DNA of 64,000 bases from Paenibacillus uliginis N3/975 (GTDB lineage: Bacteria; Bacillota; Bacilli; Paenibacillales; Paenibacillaceae): positions 6,011,787-6,075,786 of the forward strand of contig NZ_LT840184.1 in NCBI RefSeq assembly GCF_900177425.1, given 5' to 3'. Position 1 is the stretch's first letter, and each line of letters opens with the position of its first letter. Made by a program: the position numbers and the translations under genes. Below the pieces are notes generated by a model that had not been told where the DNA came from, made no database searches, and worked only from the letters and a program-made list of their open reading frames with translations. Below, piece by piece: positions 16,557 through 25,693 of the stretch.

Positions 16557-17981
16557 TTATGGAACAATTTCAAAAACAGTACCTTGGTTAAAATCAGTTA
16601 CTTTCATAGAGCCATAAACCCCTAAATATAGTCTGGTTTGATCTAAATTCGTTCCCAAACTAACATAATAAGCTGATTGAGACCCAAAATTATAATCGGT
16701 TTCAATAACACTAAAATCATTTAGTTTACAATCCGTTCTTACCCTAGTATAAGCTAAAACCCCTCTAACCGGAGGCCCAGCTCCTTCATTCCGGGCAAGA
16801 TCGGTAAACACAACGCTTCCCGTTAAGCCGGGGATTTGATTCCCCCTATATGACTGGACACCTGTAAGTGCAGTTCCTCCAAACTTATCGGGTCTGGGAT
16901 CTTTATGAAAATAACTTATTAAAGGCTGAATACGCCTTACAGAAGTCTTTATTGCTTCATTGTAATAAGCATTTATTTTCTCATCCAAAGTCGGATTTGC
17001 AGAGCAGCCCCTTATAAACGAAGTAGGAAAAGCACCTTCCCACCCTCGCCAGCCAAAGTTAATAAATCCTTCTTGGTCATGTTCAGAATTCATTAAAGAA
17101 GCTTGAATAAGCTCAGTAACCGGTATTGGTTTATAATGAACGAATGAAAAAATCGACTCTACCAAATCCTGTCCAACATTTCCCACATATTTGATGTACT
17201 GATTATAATACCTTTGAAATGAAATGCCTGGTATATTGCGAACCCCTTTGGCAATTACCGTAAGCGTTTCCTGAATAGGTGCGGGAAGTTCATTAAAACG
17301 TGTGACTACAGGTGGATTATCGATAAATGTATGCTTAACTACATCAATTTCAATTATTTTACCGGCGATTTCCATATCGTCCTGGCTTAAATTAAATGGA
17401 TCATAGCCTGATCCTCCATCTCCGGTTGTTAAAACAAGCTTTCCTGTTTCAGGTGAAAAGTTCAAGCTATTGACACCATTATGATTTAAAAATGGTCTTC
17501 TTATGTTAAGTAATGTCCGTCGTTTTTGAGATTGACCATTCGGCTGTAAAATCCATTCTTCAACTGTATCAATATGATCATATTGTATTTCCCTATTTAT
17601 CCACCTTAGGTTTAAAGTTCTGGGATCACACGGGTTAGGCTTAAAAGATTCAAAAGCACCTGGAAGGGCGCCTGGACCTTGGGTTCCAGCTACTGAAAAA
17701 TGAAGATAGAAAAGACCGTTATAATATAATTCGGGATGAAACGCTAGCCCTAGCAGTCCCCGTTCATCATATCCCCCACTAGAAATACCTAGTTTTATGA
17801 TTCGCGGGCGAATATCCAAAAAAGTTCTTACAACTCCGTTTCCTATGTAAAAGATCTCTCCTACCTGGGTTGCAATAAATAATCGTTCAATTGAATCACC
17901 CGGAAGTATAGCTGTTTTCAAAACAGTGGGTAAATTTAAATTACTTACAATGGGCCGTAAACCAACCTTAACTTTTATCAA
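16557..17981 (-). CDS. Glucose/sorbosone dehydrogenase-like beta-propeller
   Basis: 474 residues with the hallmarks of the PQQ-type soluble sugar dehydrogenase family: RLFIATQVGEIFYIGNG, the conserved GLLGLAFHPE, HNGVNSLNFSPETGKLVLTT broken into its parts, and GFINFGWRGWEGAFP. Such six-bladed propellers oxidise sugars or sterol-like substrates with a quinone cofactor. No signal peptide is visible, which is unusual since most members are exported. It lies six bases after the S-component gene of an ECF transporter, so it is the last gene of that operon, which hints at a link between the imported small molecule and this enzyme. The function is inferred. Confidence 0.75.
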   Translation of the reverse strand: MIKVKVGLRPIVSNLNLPTVLKTAILPGDSIERLFIATQVGEIFYIGNGVVRTFLDIRPRIIKLGISSGGYDERGLLGLAFHPELYYNGLFYLHFSVAGTQGPGALPGAFESFKPNPCDPRTLNLRWINREIQYDHIDTVEEWILQPNGQSQKRRTLLNIRRPFLNHNGVNSLNFSPETGKLVLTTGDGGSGYDPFNLSQDDMEIAGKIIEIDVVKHTFIDNPPVVTRFNELPAPIQETLTVIAKGVRNIPGISFQRYYNQYIKYVGNVGQDLVESIFSFVHYKPIPVTELIQASLMNSEHDQEGFINFGWRGWEGAFPTSFIRGCSANPTLDEKINAYYNEAIKTSVRRIQPLISYFHKDPRPDKFGGTALTGVQSYRGNQIPGLTGSVVFTDLARNEGAGPPVRGVLAYTRVRTDCKLNDFSVIETDYNFGSQSAYYVSLGTNLDQTRLYLGVYGSMKVTDFNQGTVFEIVP

Positions 17982-17987
17982 CTAACA

Positions 17988-18572
17988 TCACACTCCTTCT
18001 TTAGCTTTATTTAATCTCGCTAATAGCCGGAGGCTAATTTCCGTCCATATCCCGCTATAAATCAAGCTAAAAAGAAATACATATACGCTGATGTCAATCT
18101 GAAAGTTTATCCGGACCGACGGTCCGAGTAATGGAAAGCGAAAGGCATATACCACTAGCGCAATACCAACCCATAACGCGACTGAGGAAAATAATACAAC
18201 CTGAATCCGATTTTTGAAATGCGTAATGCTAAAGCCCAATGCTAATCCTAGTAATCCTGTAGTGAATGGAAAGACGATTAGTTCGCTTGGTTGAATGAGA
18301 AGCAATAACAAGATGCTAAGTGCATAGGCAGTAAGGCCCGAGCGTAACGAAATGAGCGTCGACAATACAATAGGGGCAGTAGAAAACGGGCTGATCAAGT
18401 ATCCCGGTCCTGGTAAGAAGCCTCCCGCCGACTGGAATAATGCGGTAATAGCGCCGAAAAACGCAATGGTGATCAGTGTTTTGGTTTGGTTTGCACCAAC
18501 CCGGGGTAATATTTTTTCGGACTCCATTTGCGGTAGCGGTTTTGTCCAATAATTTAGGAGAAGTTCACGCAT
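17988..18572 (-). CDS. ECF transporter S component (substrate-binding)
   Basis: 194-residue integral membrane protein with about six helices, the usual size and topology of an energy-coupling-factor S component (TLITIAFFGAITALFQSAGG, then GPGYLISPFSTAPIVL). It determines which vitamin, metal or small molecule the complex takes up; the sequence does not tell me which. It is encoded after both ATPases and EcfT in one operon, so this is a dedicated (group I) ECF system. No riboswitch was recognised upstream of the operon. Confidence 0.75.
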   Translation of the reverse strand: MRELLLNYWTKPLPQMESEKILPRVGANQTKTLITIAFFGAITALFQSAGGFLPGPGYLISPFSTAPIVLSTLISLRSGLTAYALSILLLLLIQPSELIVFPFTTGLLGLALGFSITHFKNRIQVVLFSSVALWVGIALVVYAFRFPLLGPSVRINFQIDISVYVFLFSLIYSGIWTEISLRLLARLNKAKEGV

Positions 18573-18596
18573 TGTTCTGAAGCCTCTCTCCTTCCT

Positions 18597-19346
18597 TTAT
18601 TTGGTGTACAAAAGAATAAGTGGAAGCAGGAGCGCCAGGATTAAAACGATTATATCGTGTTTAGCTATTTTCAGTTGATAATAACCAGTTCGCTCGCATC
18701 CGGGCTGATAACATCGGGACTCCATGGCCTCTGACAATCGTTCTGCTCGCCTGAAAATCATGAGGAGTATAGGTGTCAAAAGTAAAAACATATCTTTACC
18801 CCTCCCTGCTATATTCCATCTGCCGCCATGCAATCCACGAACTCTCTGTGCCTGCAAGATTCGCGTTGTGTCCTCCAAAAGAAGAGGCATATAGATAACA
18901 GCTACAGAGAACATAAACACGAACGTTTCCGTATTTATCCCCAAGCGACGCAAAGGTGTTAATAATTTACGGAGCCCCTCCATTTGTTTTTCAGGCGGTG
19001 TTGTAGATAAAATCAACGTGATCATCAGGAAAAAAGAAAGCACTTTTAACGTCATTTGAGCTGCCGCTTCTATCCCATTTAAACTGGCTTGAAAGCCAGC
19101 CAATATTAATAGGACGACAATAATACCTCGAATACTTTTCCACACCATAAGAAGACGAAGCCCGGAAAACATATACAGGAATATGACGATAACCATACAG
19201 ACTAGGGTCATTATTAACGAATTGGATGAAACAAGGGTTACCGAATAACTGATAGCAAAACCATATTTTGAGCGGGGGTCCAGCCGGTGAAGTATGGAAT
19301 CGCCTGCTGCATACTGCAAGGAGGATAATGCGCCAAGGTTACTCAT
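18597..19346 (-). CDS. ecfT: ECF transporter transmembrane protein EcfT
   Basis: 249 residues with five membrane helices and the two short coupling motifs characteristic of EcfT: AQRVRG (LQAQRVRGLHGG) and a second Ala-Arg-Gly-like motif, ESRCYQPG in place of AxRxRG. The start region LHRLDPRSKYGFAISYSV is typical of the CbiQ/EcfT family. It couples ATP hydrolysis by the two EcfA proteins to the S component. It lies 10 bp after the second EcfA gene and 24 bp before the S-component gene. Confidence 0.88.
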   Translation of the reverse strand: MSNLGALSSLQYAAGDSILHRLDPRSKYGFAISYSVTLVSSNSLIMTLVCMVIVIFLYMFSGLRLLMVWKSIRGIIVVLLILAGFQASLNGIEAAAQMTLKVLSFFLMITLILSTTPPEKQMEGLRKLLTPLRRLGINTETFVFMFSVAVIYMPLLLEDTTRILQAQRVRGLHGGRWNIAGRGKDMFLLLTPILLMIFRRAERLSEAMESRCYQPGCERTGYYQLKIAKHDIIVLILALLLPLILLYTK

Positions 19347-19356
19347 TGTCCATCTC

Positions 19357-20208
19357 CTAGTTACGTATGAGTCGCTCGGTTACGTAGGTGAGGAGCTTGT
19401 TTTCCTGCACGATCTCCGAATCGATTATTTCAGGGAAAATGAATTCAAGCTCCTTTACTAGACGTAGTAGTGGGGTTGGAAATAAAGGAATGCCAGGATG
19501 CTCAAGTACTCTTTGGATTGAGGTTGCTTTCAAGTCATAGACTAATTCTCCGTTATGTAAAATGATCAAACGATCTGCATGCTCCAATGCATCCTGAAGA
19601 TCATGAGTAATGTAGACTATGGATATACGGCGTGTTCGTTTAAGAAAGGTCAGCAAAGCATGAAACTTCATACGGGCTAATGGATCGAGTCCGACTGTCG
19701 GTTCATCCAATATAACAATATTTGGCTCTTTGATCAGTGCCCCTGCCAATGCAGCAAGTCTTTGTTCTCCACCGCTAAGCTGAAAAGGGGAGCGATCCTT
19801 GTATCGTTCAAAGTCCAATCCTACTAATTCCATTGTTTTTTTCACTTTGGTAATTATTTTATGATCGCTATACTTCATCCTACGAAGGCCAAAGCCGATA
19901 TCCAGAAATACCGTTTCTTCAAACAACTGGTGCTCCGGGAATTGGGATACATAAGCGATTTTGTTCCGTAATTGAGAACGGATTTTTCTGTTGTCGATCG
20001 GGATATTATCCACATACACTGTACCCTTATCCGGTTTCAACAAACCCGCACAGATCTGTCCCAACGTGGATTTTCCAGACCCGGATGAACCCATGATCGC
20101 AATAATTTGTCCGTCGGGGATGGAAAGAGTAATACACTTAACCGCTCTATGCTCCATAGGCGTCCTTTTGGCATGCGTATAGCTTACATCACAGAAATAT
20201 ATTCCCAT
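19357..20208 (-). CDS. ecfA2: ECF transporter ATPase (second)
   Basis: 283-residue ABC ATPase. Walker A GSSGSGKST, Q-loop VSQFPEHQLFEETV, signature LSGGEQRLAALAGAL, Walker B NIVILDEPTVGLDP and switch His in ITHDLQDALEH are all intact. The Q-loop form FPEHQLFE marks it as an EcfA2-type subunit. It pairs with the ATPase encoded upstream; the two genes overlap by 25 bp, so they are translationally coupled. The pair drives the EcfT/S-component channel. Confidence 0.9.
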   Translation of the reverse strand: MGIYFCDVSYTHAKRTPMEHRAVKCITLSIPDGQIIAIMGSSGSGKSTLGQICAGLLKPDKGTVYVDNIPIDNRKIRSQLRNKIAYVSQFPEHQLFEETVFLDIGFGLRRMKYSDHKIITKVKKTMELVGLDFERYKDRSPFQLSGGEQRLAALAGALIKEPNIVILDEPTVGLDPLARMKFHALLTFLKRTRRISIVYITHDLQDALEHADRLIILHNGELVYDLKATSIQRVLEHPGIPLFPTPLLRLVKELEFIFPEIIDSEIVQENKLLTYVTERLIRN

Positions 20209-21032
20209 ATGGATTTAGCCAATTCCTTTTCCGATTTGCAACCGCCTGAAAGCTCTATACCTCTCCTGTAAAGCGCTTTTTTGAAGCGTACTACAAAAGG
20301 CGGTAGTGTATGAGCATCTTCGAGAATCTCGGACTGTTTCATTAAGGTGGGGACATCCCCCTCAAAAGCAAGTCTACCTTGATTCAATACCAATACCCGA
20401 TCTGCCCTTAATATGTCCTCCGGATCATGAGTCACCTGGATGACAGTGAATCCCTTTCGATGAAGATCAGACATTAAGCTGTGCAAATTGGCGGTATTTT
20501 GTGGATCCAACATGGATGCAGCTTCATCGAAAACGATAATTTTGGGATGCATGACAAGTATGCCCGCAATCGCAACCAACTGTTTCTGTCCTCCGGATAA
20601 GGTTCGAACTGGACGGTTCCGAAACTCCTCCAGTTTCAGTAAACTCATAACATGATCTACTCTCGAAATGATCTCATTCCTCTGAAACATCAGGTTTTGC
20701 AAACCGAATGCAATATCCTCTTCAACGGTTATTCCCACAATCTGTTCATCAGGGTTTTGAAAAATAACCCCCACACACTTGCGAATCTTAAGTAAATTCT
20801 CCATTTCGATATTTTCACCGAGGACATACACTCTTCCCAAACTTGGTTTCAACAAGCCGTTCATTATTTTAATTAAAGTCGATTTCCCCGAACCATTTCC
20901 TCCCACGATGGTTACCCATTCACCCGAAGTAATGCTGAAATTAATATCCTTTATGATCCATTCACTTTGTTCCGAATATCGAAATGAAACGTTCTCGAAG
21001 CGGACGGCTAGCGATTCAGAGGAATCGGTCAT
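20184..21032 (-). CDS. ecfA1: ECF transporter ATPase (first)
   Basis: 282-residue ABC ATPase. Walker A GGNGSGKST, Q-loop IFQNPDEQIVGITVEED (the EcfA1 form NPDxQ), signature LSGGQKQLVAIAGIL, Walker B IIVFDEAASMLDP (family form DEATSMLDP) and switch His in VTHDPEDI. First gene of the five-gene operon; promoter-like boxes lie at 21095-21122. The ribosome site before ATG 21032 is weak (GGGG). Confidence 0.9.
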   Translation of the reverse strand: MTDSSESLAVRFENVSFRYSEQSEWIIKDINFSITSGEWVTIVGGNGSGKSTLIKIMNGLLKPSLGRVYVLGENIEMENLLKIRKCVGVIFQNPDEQIVGITVEEDIAFGLQNLMFQRNEIISRVDHVMSLLKLEEFRNRPVRTLSGGQKQLVAIAGILVMHPKIIVFDEAASMLDPQNTANLHSLMSDLHRKGFTVIQVTHDPEDILRADRVLVLNQGRLAFEGDVPTLMKQSEILEDAHTLPPFVVRFKKALYRRGIELSGGCKSEKELAKSIWEYISVM

Positions 21033-21094
21033 CTCGTTACCCCATTTCCAAAGTCTCGATACACAATATTTGATCAGCCATTTCGGCCATATTA

Positions 21095-21122
21095 TTTATA
21101 CATTCACCATTTATATGATCAA
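21095..21122 (-). promoter_or_regulatory. Candidate promoter of the ECF operon
   Basis: On the minus strand TTGATC, 16 bases, TATAAA, placed about 65 bases before the first ecfA start. Reasonable sigma-A spacing. No riboswitch fold was recognised in the short leader. Confidence 0.45.
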
Positions 21123-21175
21123 AAGCTTGTTTGTTATGTTAAGCAGTCAGCCAAAAAGTGATACGATATACTGCA

Positions 21176-21203
21176 TTAAAAAGAGCACCATATTAGGTGC
21201 TCT
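21176..21203 (-). terminator. Rho-independent terminator
   Basis: AGAGCACC/GGTGCTCT stem; on the minus strand it is followed by TTTTT. Ends the gene at 21208-21516. Confidence 0.8.
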
Positions 21204-21207
21204 CTAC

Positions 21208-21516
21208 TTAGCCTTCTATATATTGCGCATTTAAATGCTCAACCACTTCTAGCATTTTCTGAAAAATAATCTCATGCGATACTGCTACATACAGGTCTCC
21301 TTCATAATATCGGAATGGAATTGTCACCTCTCCTAGCTGCCAAAGAAAAAAATCTCCCGGAATCGTCACTGTCGTATCAGCTGACCGAAAGGAATATTCC
21401 TCTGCATATACAAAATCCGTTTGAGTTGCAAAATAGCTTTTACATTCATCAAGAGACATGACTTTATCACGGTGATTACCGTCAGCATTTCTCGTAATTC
21501 GATATCTAGTATTCAT
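21208..21516 (-). CDS. Hypothetical protein, 102 residues
   Basis: Soluble protein with mixed charge and several aromatic residues (TRYRITRNADGNH; EVTIPFRYYEGDLYVAVS; MLEVVEHLNAQYIEG). I do not recognise the family. It has its own terminator at 21176, so it is probably expressed, but the ribosome site is weak. It lies upstream of the ECF operon on the same strand and next to a hairpin-repeat scar (21649). Another of the lone small genes in this accessory region. Confidence 0.55.
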   Translation of the reverse strand: MNTRYRITRNADGNHRDKVMSLDECKSYFATQTDFVYAEEYSFRSADTTVTIPGDFFLWQLGEVTIPFRYYEGDLYVAVSHEIIFQKMLEVVEHLNAQYIEG

Positions 21517-21608
21517 CCAGTACCCCCACCATCTTTAATACGTTATCTATTGTATGCGAATCGCCTATAAGAGCATGTGAAGCCAATACAAAAACTAAAT
21601 GCCGGAAT

Positions 21609-21688
21609 AAAGAAAAATCCATCACCATACGGTTGTGGATTTACATAATGGAAGCGAACCGTGGCTGTGCAAATCCACAATTCCCCGG
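21609..21688. repeat. Terminator relic plus hairpin repeat (copy 3)
   Basis: AAATCC…GGTTGTGGATTT hairpin (21614-21642, like 4124 and 24562), followed at 21649 by TGGAAGCGAACCGTGGCTGT and AAATCCACAATTCCCCGG, the third member of the hairpin family at 1593 and 4408. The arms have several substitutions compared with copy 1. Confidence 0.65.
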
Positions 21689-21722
21689 CGTGTGTTCCCT
21701 GCGTGCAAGGAGCAAACAACTA

Positions 21723-23084
21723 TCAATCTTTTTCCATGATACCTGTAAGTTGATCAGCAAGTGCCGTCGCGGCGGAATAACCGGAGCTCCAGGCCCATTG
21801 CAGGTTATAGCCACCGCAATCTCCATCCACATCCATCACCTCGCCCGCAAAATAGAGCCCAGGCACTAGCTTCGATTCTAGCGTTCCTTCTTTTAACTCT
21901 GTTGTATCGATGCCACCGGCCGTCGTTTGTGCATTCGTGAAACCATTGGTATCGGTTACGATAAATTCCCAACGCTTTATGAGTTGGCACAAGATTTTCT
22001 TAGTTTTCCACGATAAATCCTGACATAGGAGGTTCGGCTCTTGGTCGATCCCCGCCTCTTTTAACAGAATAGGGACCAGCTTCTTGTTAAAGATGCCGAT
22101 CAAGGAAGCTGCAACAGTCCGGTATCCGAATGTCCCCCAATGCGTATCCAAAAAATCGACGACTTCTTCCTCCGTGCGGTCTGGCATCAAATCAAGCGAT
22201 AAGGTTACTGTTTCTCCTCTTTTGAGCTGATACGCAGCCTTCCGGCTTAGCTGGAGAATCGGTGGGCCGGAGACGCCGTAGCCTGTAAACAGGATTTCCC
22301 CATATTCGCTGCGGATAACTTCGCCGTTGACGATGATATGGCCCAATCCCTCAAATTTGACTCCGGACAACTCCTTTAGATTCGGATATTGCAGCTTCAA
22401 TTGTACGATCCCAGGTACAGGATCGATCAGTGTGTGTCCCAGTCGCTGGGCAAGCGTGTAACCAGATCCATCCGTTCCTGTCTTTGGTGCGGTAAGGCCG
22501 CCCGTACAGATAAAGAGATAATTGCTGGTATACACGACCTCTCCCTCTGTCTCCGTTTGGCACAAAATCGTGAATCGCGGATGTCCCTTCGATACGGTAA
22601 CATCCAATACTTTGGTTTTGAAGTGTATTGGAACATACCGATCCTCTAGTGCAATTCGGAAAACTTCTAATACAGATGCAGCCTGCAGCGACATCGGATA
22701 CATCCGGCCATTCTCAACAGCGATCAACGGAAGGCCGAGTGTGTTGAAGAAATCGACGGTTTGCCGGACGCCGAATTGCTGCAGCACAGGCAGCGGGAAT
22801 TCCATTTGATTGCTGTGATATTTACGCGATAGTGCGACCGCTTCGTCCGTACCCTTCGCCGTAGATTGATTCGTAATGTTACAACGCCCATTGCCGGTCG
22901 TGAGTACCTTCTTTCCTACCCGGTCATTGCCTTCAATGATTGCGACATCGATCCCTCGGTCTCGCGCGGTAACAGCGGCCATAAGACCTGAAGCGCCTGC
23001 ACCGATAATGAACAGCTCGTGGTGCATTGTAGATTTCGACATATACATATGTGTTGAATTCATTCCTTTTTCTAATGGCTTCAT
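21723..23084 (-). CDS. HI0933/BaiN-type flavoprotein, copy 2
   Basis: Flavin-dependent oxidoreductase of the HI0933 family (also called YhiN or BaiN-like). The FAD-binding Rossmann motif is GAGASGLMAAV, followed by NDRVGKKVLTTGNGRCNITN, and the C-terminal FAD contact AGEVMDVDGDCGGYNLQWAW is intact. The biochemical role of the family is poorly known (BaiN acts in bile-acid reduction in gut clostridia). The start is uncertain: ATG 23084 overlaps the previous stop as ATGA and suggests coupling; starts at 23063 or 23048 are possible. Tandem paralogue of the next gene, at roughly 70% identity by eye. Confidence 0.85.
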   Translation of the reverse strand: MKPLEKGMNSTHMYMSKSTMHHELFIIGAGASGLMAAVTARDRGIDVAIIEGNDRVGKKVLTTGNGRCNITNQSTAKGTDEAVALSRKYHSNQMEFPLPVLQQFGVRQTVDFFNTLGLPLIAVENGRMYPMSLQAASVLEVFRIALEDRYVPIHFKTKVLDVTVSKGHPRFTILCQTETEGEVVYTSNYLFICTGGLTAPKTGTDGSGYTLAQRLGHTLIDPVPGIVQLKLQYPNLKELSGVKFEGLGHIIVNGEVIRSEYGEILFTGYGVSGPPILQLSRKAAYQLKRGETVTLSLDLMPDRTEEEVVDFLDTHWGTFGYRTVAASLIGIFNKKLVPILLKEAGIDQEPNLLCQDLSWKTKKILCQLIKRWEFIVTDTNGFTNAQTTAGGIDTTELKEGTLESKLVPGLYFAGEVMDVDGDCGGYNLQWAWSSGYSAATALADQLTGIMEKD

Positions 23085-24397
23085 TTGAAAATGTGTTTCC
23101 CTAACGCCATAGCGGCCGCATAGCCGGAACTCCAGGCCCATTGCAGGTTGTAGCCGCCAAATTCGCCGTCGACATCCATCACCTCGCCAGCGAAATAGAG
23201 CCCAGGCACGAGCTTGGATTCCAACGTGTCGGCGAAGAGATCTTTTGTAACGATACCTCCGGCTGTCGCTTGTGCCTTCTCGAAGCTATGGGTATCTGTT
23301 ACTTTGAAGTCCCAACGCTTCAATATTTTATAAAAGATCCCTTTAGTTTTCCACGAGAGATCCTGGCAAAGTAGGTTTGGCTCTTGATCGATTCTCGCCT
23401 CTTTCAGCAAGACAGGGATCAGCTTCTTGTGTAAAAACCCGATGAAGGATTCCGCGACCGGCCGGTGGGCGAATGTTCCCCAGTTCATCTCCAAGAATTC
23501 GATAACCTCTTCCTTCGTGCGGCTCGGCATCAAATCGATGGATAAAGTCACGGAATCCCCTCTCGAGAGATGAACGGCGGCTATCCGGCTGAGTTGAAGA
23601 ATCGGTGGGCCGGAAAAGCCGTAATCGGCGAAATGAATTTCACCGGTCTCGCTGCGAACGACCTCGCCGTTCACGAGGATGTGGGCTCGTCCCTGAAGTT
23701 TGATGCCGGATAGAGCCTTCATATATGGGTATTGCACCTTTAATTGCACAATTGCCGGCACAGGCTCGACCATGGCGTGCCCCATGTTTTGAGCAAGCAC
23801 ATACCCAGACCCATCCGTCCCCGCATTCTGGCCAGTAAGGCCGCCCGTACATATAAACAGGTATTCACTGGTATAGACAACCTGCTCGTCTGTCTCGTTT
23901 TTTCGGCATGTAATCTTGAATCGCGGATGATCCGTCGATACGGTAATATCCAGCACCTTGTTGTTAAGGTATACCGGAACGTTCCGTTCCTCCAGAGCAA
24001 GCTCGAAAATATCCAACACGGATGCAGCCTGCAGCGACATCGGATACATTAAGCCCTCTTTCAATTTTGTAAGTGGCAATCCAAGCATATTGAAAAAATC
24101 AATGGTTTGACGGATGCCGAATTGCTGCAGTACAGGCAACGGAAATTCAGCCTGACTGCTGTGATACTTGCCCGATAAAGCCACTACTTCGTCGTCGGTA
24201 TCCGTCATAGTGGAATCGTTCGTAATATTGCAACGACCGTCGCCTGTCATTGAGATTTTTTTCCCAATTCGGTCGTTACCCTCTAGAATGGCGGTATCGA
24301 TACCCAAATCCCGCGCTGTAACGGCGGCCATGAGTCCTGATGCGCCTGCACCGATAATAATCAACTTGTGGTGCAAGAAAGTCTGATAATCGTGCAT
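23081..24397 (-). CDS. HI0933/BaiN-type flavoprotein, copy 1
   Basis: 438-residue paralogue of the preceding entry and the first of the pair in transcription order. FAD motif GAGASGLMAAVTARDLGI, then NDRIGKKISMTGDGRCNITN and AGEVMDVDGEFGGYNLQWAW. ATG has AAGGGG about ten bases upstream. Full length for the family with no visible lesion, so both copies look functional. The pair sits between the long ssrA fragment at 24600 and the hairpin repeat at 21649, and may have arrived as one island. Confidence 0.88.
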   Translation of the reverse strand: MHDYQTFLHHKLIIIGAGASGLMAAVTARDLGIDTAILEGNDRIGKKISMTGDGRCNITNDSTMTDTDDEVVALSGKYHSSQAEFPLPVLQQFGIRQTIDFFNMLGLPLTKLKEGLMYPMSLQAASVLDIFELALEERNVPVYLNNKVLDITVSTDHPRFKITCRKNETDEQVVYTSEYLFICTGGLTGQNAGTDGSGYVLAQNMGHAMVEPVPAIVQLKVQYPYMKALSGIKLQGRAHILVNGEVVRSETGEIHFADYGFSGPPILQLSRIAAVHLSRGDSVTLSIDLMPSRTKEEVIEFLEMNWGTFAHRPVAESFIGFLHKKLIPVLLKEARIDQEPNLLCQDLSWKTKGIFYKILKRWDFKVTDTHSFEKAQATAGGIVTKDLFADTLESKLVPGLYFAGEVMDVDGEFGGYNLQWAWSSGYAAAMALGKHIFK

Positions 24398-24561
24398 GGT
24401 TGGTCAATGCACCCCTTGTCCAATAGATTTATATATAGGAAATGTGATTTTTCCGAATGAAACTGCGCTATATATAATTATAGCATACGAGTATGCACCT
24501 CATAATCCCGATAGAATACTCCTGACATCACGTCTCATTACAGTGATACCCTAAATATAGA

Positions 24562-24593
24562 AAAAACCCACAACCTCGTGCGGTTATGGATTT
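24562..24593 (-). terminator. ssrA-type terminator hairpin (relic)
   Basis: AACCCACAACC/GGTTATGGATT stem beside the long ssrA fragment; same family as 4124 and 21614, with one mismatch. Confidence 0.65.
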
Positions 24594-24599
24594 GCAGGG

Positions 24600-24841
24600 T
24601 GGAGGCGAGGGGAGTCGACCCCCTGTCCGAAGGCAACGCCACATAGGTGTCTACGGGTGTAGTCACGGTTTTGATGTCACCTTAGCAAGCGCCCCGTAAC
24701 CGGCTATCGCTAAGGTCAGCCTGATTGTCTTCTTCAGCACACCCCAGGCGGAAATGTGACAGCGTATCCCACTAAAGTTGGGCCCCTAATCTCGGCACAT
24801 GGGCGATGCAGAGTAGAAGCTCGCTAACAGGTTATTAAGCT
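24600..24841 (-). pseudogene. ssrA: Partial tmRNA gene, 3' two-thirds
   Basis: 242 nt aligning to resident ssrA from the 3' terminus back to the end of the tag (GCTTAATAA), where identity stops abruptly. It lacks the 5' half, so it cannot form the alanine-accepting end. Differences are not random decay: the pseudoknot stem GUGACAG/CUGUCAC of the resident is GUUACGG/CCGUGAC here (24694-24700 with 24662-24668), with both strands of two pairs changed together. It is therefore a piece of another strain's or species' functional ssrA, brought in with an element. One T-arm base also differs (GTCGACC for GTCGAAC). Confidence 0.88.
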
Positions 24842-24860
24842 ATTTAGTAATTAAACATAA

Positions 24861-25616
24861 CTAAAGATTAAAGTATCCCTCTTCAACCAATCTGTTAAAT
24901 ACATCTTGGTGTGTAATACAATATAGTTGCTTAGCAGTTTCAAATGAGACGCCCATTAATAGCATATACATCCTCATTGCATGCATATTTTCTTCAAAAT
25001 AAAGAGCAGTACAATCTTCAGATAACTCCCTTAAGGAGTATTTGGAGACAAGTATGGATGAGGCACCATTACTAAATAAGTCAACAATAGTATAGTTCCC
25101 GCTTGTCGCGGCTTTTTGCCCCGAAATAGAACCGCCAATTTTATTCCACTTTGGTAAGCGATTATGTTTTTCCCTAAAACTTTCAATTAAAATTCCTTCA
25201 ACTATCTTTAATTGATCATATGATTTCTTACCAATTAACTCAAATGCTTCTTGATCACTAGGCGATATATCCTTAAACTTATTCCTATTTTTATACACTT
25301 TGGTCTGTTCATTTGCAGATTGTACAAATATTGAGAAACCTATCTTATCGTTATTTCGAAAATATTCCTCGATATATAACTTCTTGCATGCATTCTCATC
25401 AATTGATGTTAAACCATTATGTTGCATAAATCGAATAGTTAGATCTATAGCCAATCCAATGTATAATACTTCTTTTGTATTCAAGTCCCAGAAACAATAT
25501 ATTCCGGAAGATGACCAACCAATACTATCATCAGGGCAACATAAATCATCAAGACATTCAACAATCAGTCCAACTTCATCTTTGCTATAGCTATCTCTTA
25601 TTATTGTTCCGAACAT
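24861..25616 (-). CDS. GIY-YIG nuclease-domain protein
   Basis: 251 residues. The N-terminal half carries a GIY-YIG nuclease core: SGIYCFWDLNTKEVLYIGLA gives the GIY and YIG elements, the following Arg is in LTIRFMQHNGL, and the metal-binding Glu with trailing Asn are in EGILIESFREKHNRLPKWN. The C-terminal 80 residues are helical, with no known domain. It should cut DNA (or RNA) with one metal ion. Encoded 77 bp after the Mrr-like nuclease on the same strand; it abuts the partial tmRNA at its 3' side. Probably an effector of the defence-like island. Confidence 0.8.
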   Translation of the reverse strand: MFGTIIRDSYSKDEVGLIVECLDDLCCPDDSIGWSSSGIYCFWDLNTKEVLYIGLAIDLTIRFMQHNGLTSIDENACKKLYIEEYFRNNDKIGFSIFVQSANEQTKVYKNRNKFKDISPSDQEAFELIGKKSYDQLKIVEGILIESFREKHNRLPKWNKIGGSISGQKAATSGNYTIVDLFSNGASSILVSKYSLRELSEDCTALYFEENMHAMRMYMLLMGVSFETAKQLYCITHQDVFNRLVEEGYFNL

Positions 25617-25693
25617 CTAACCACCTACTTAAATAATTAAAATGAATAGAAGCAAACTATTAAATAAAAACATCTATAAAAGAATCGCTATAA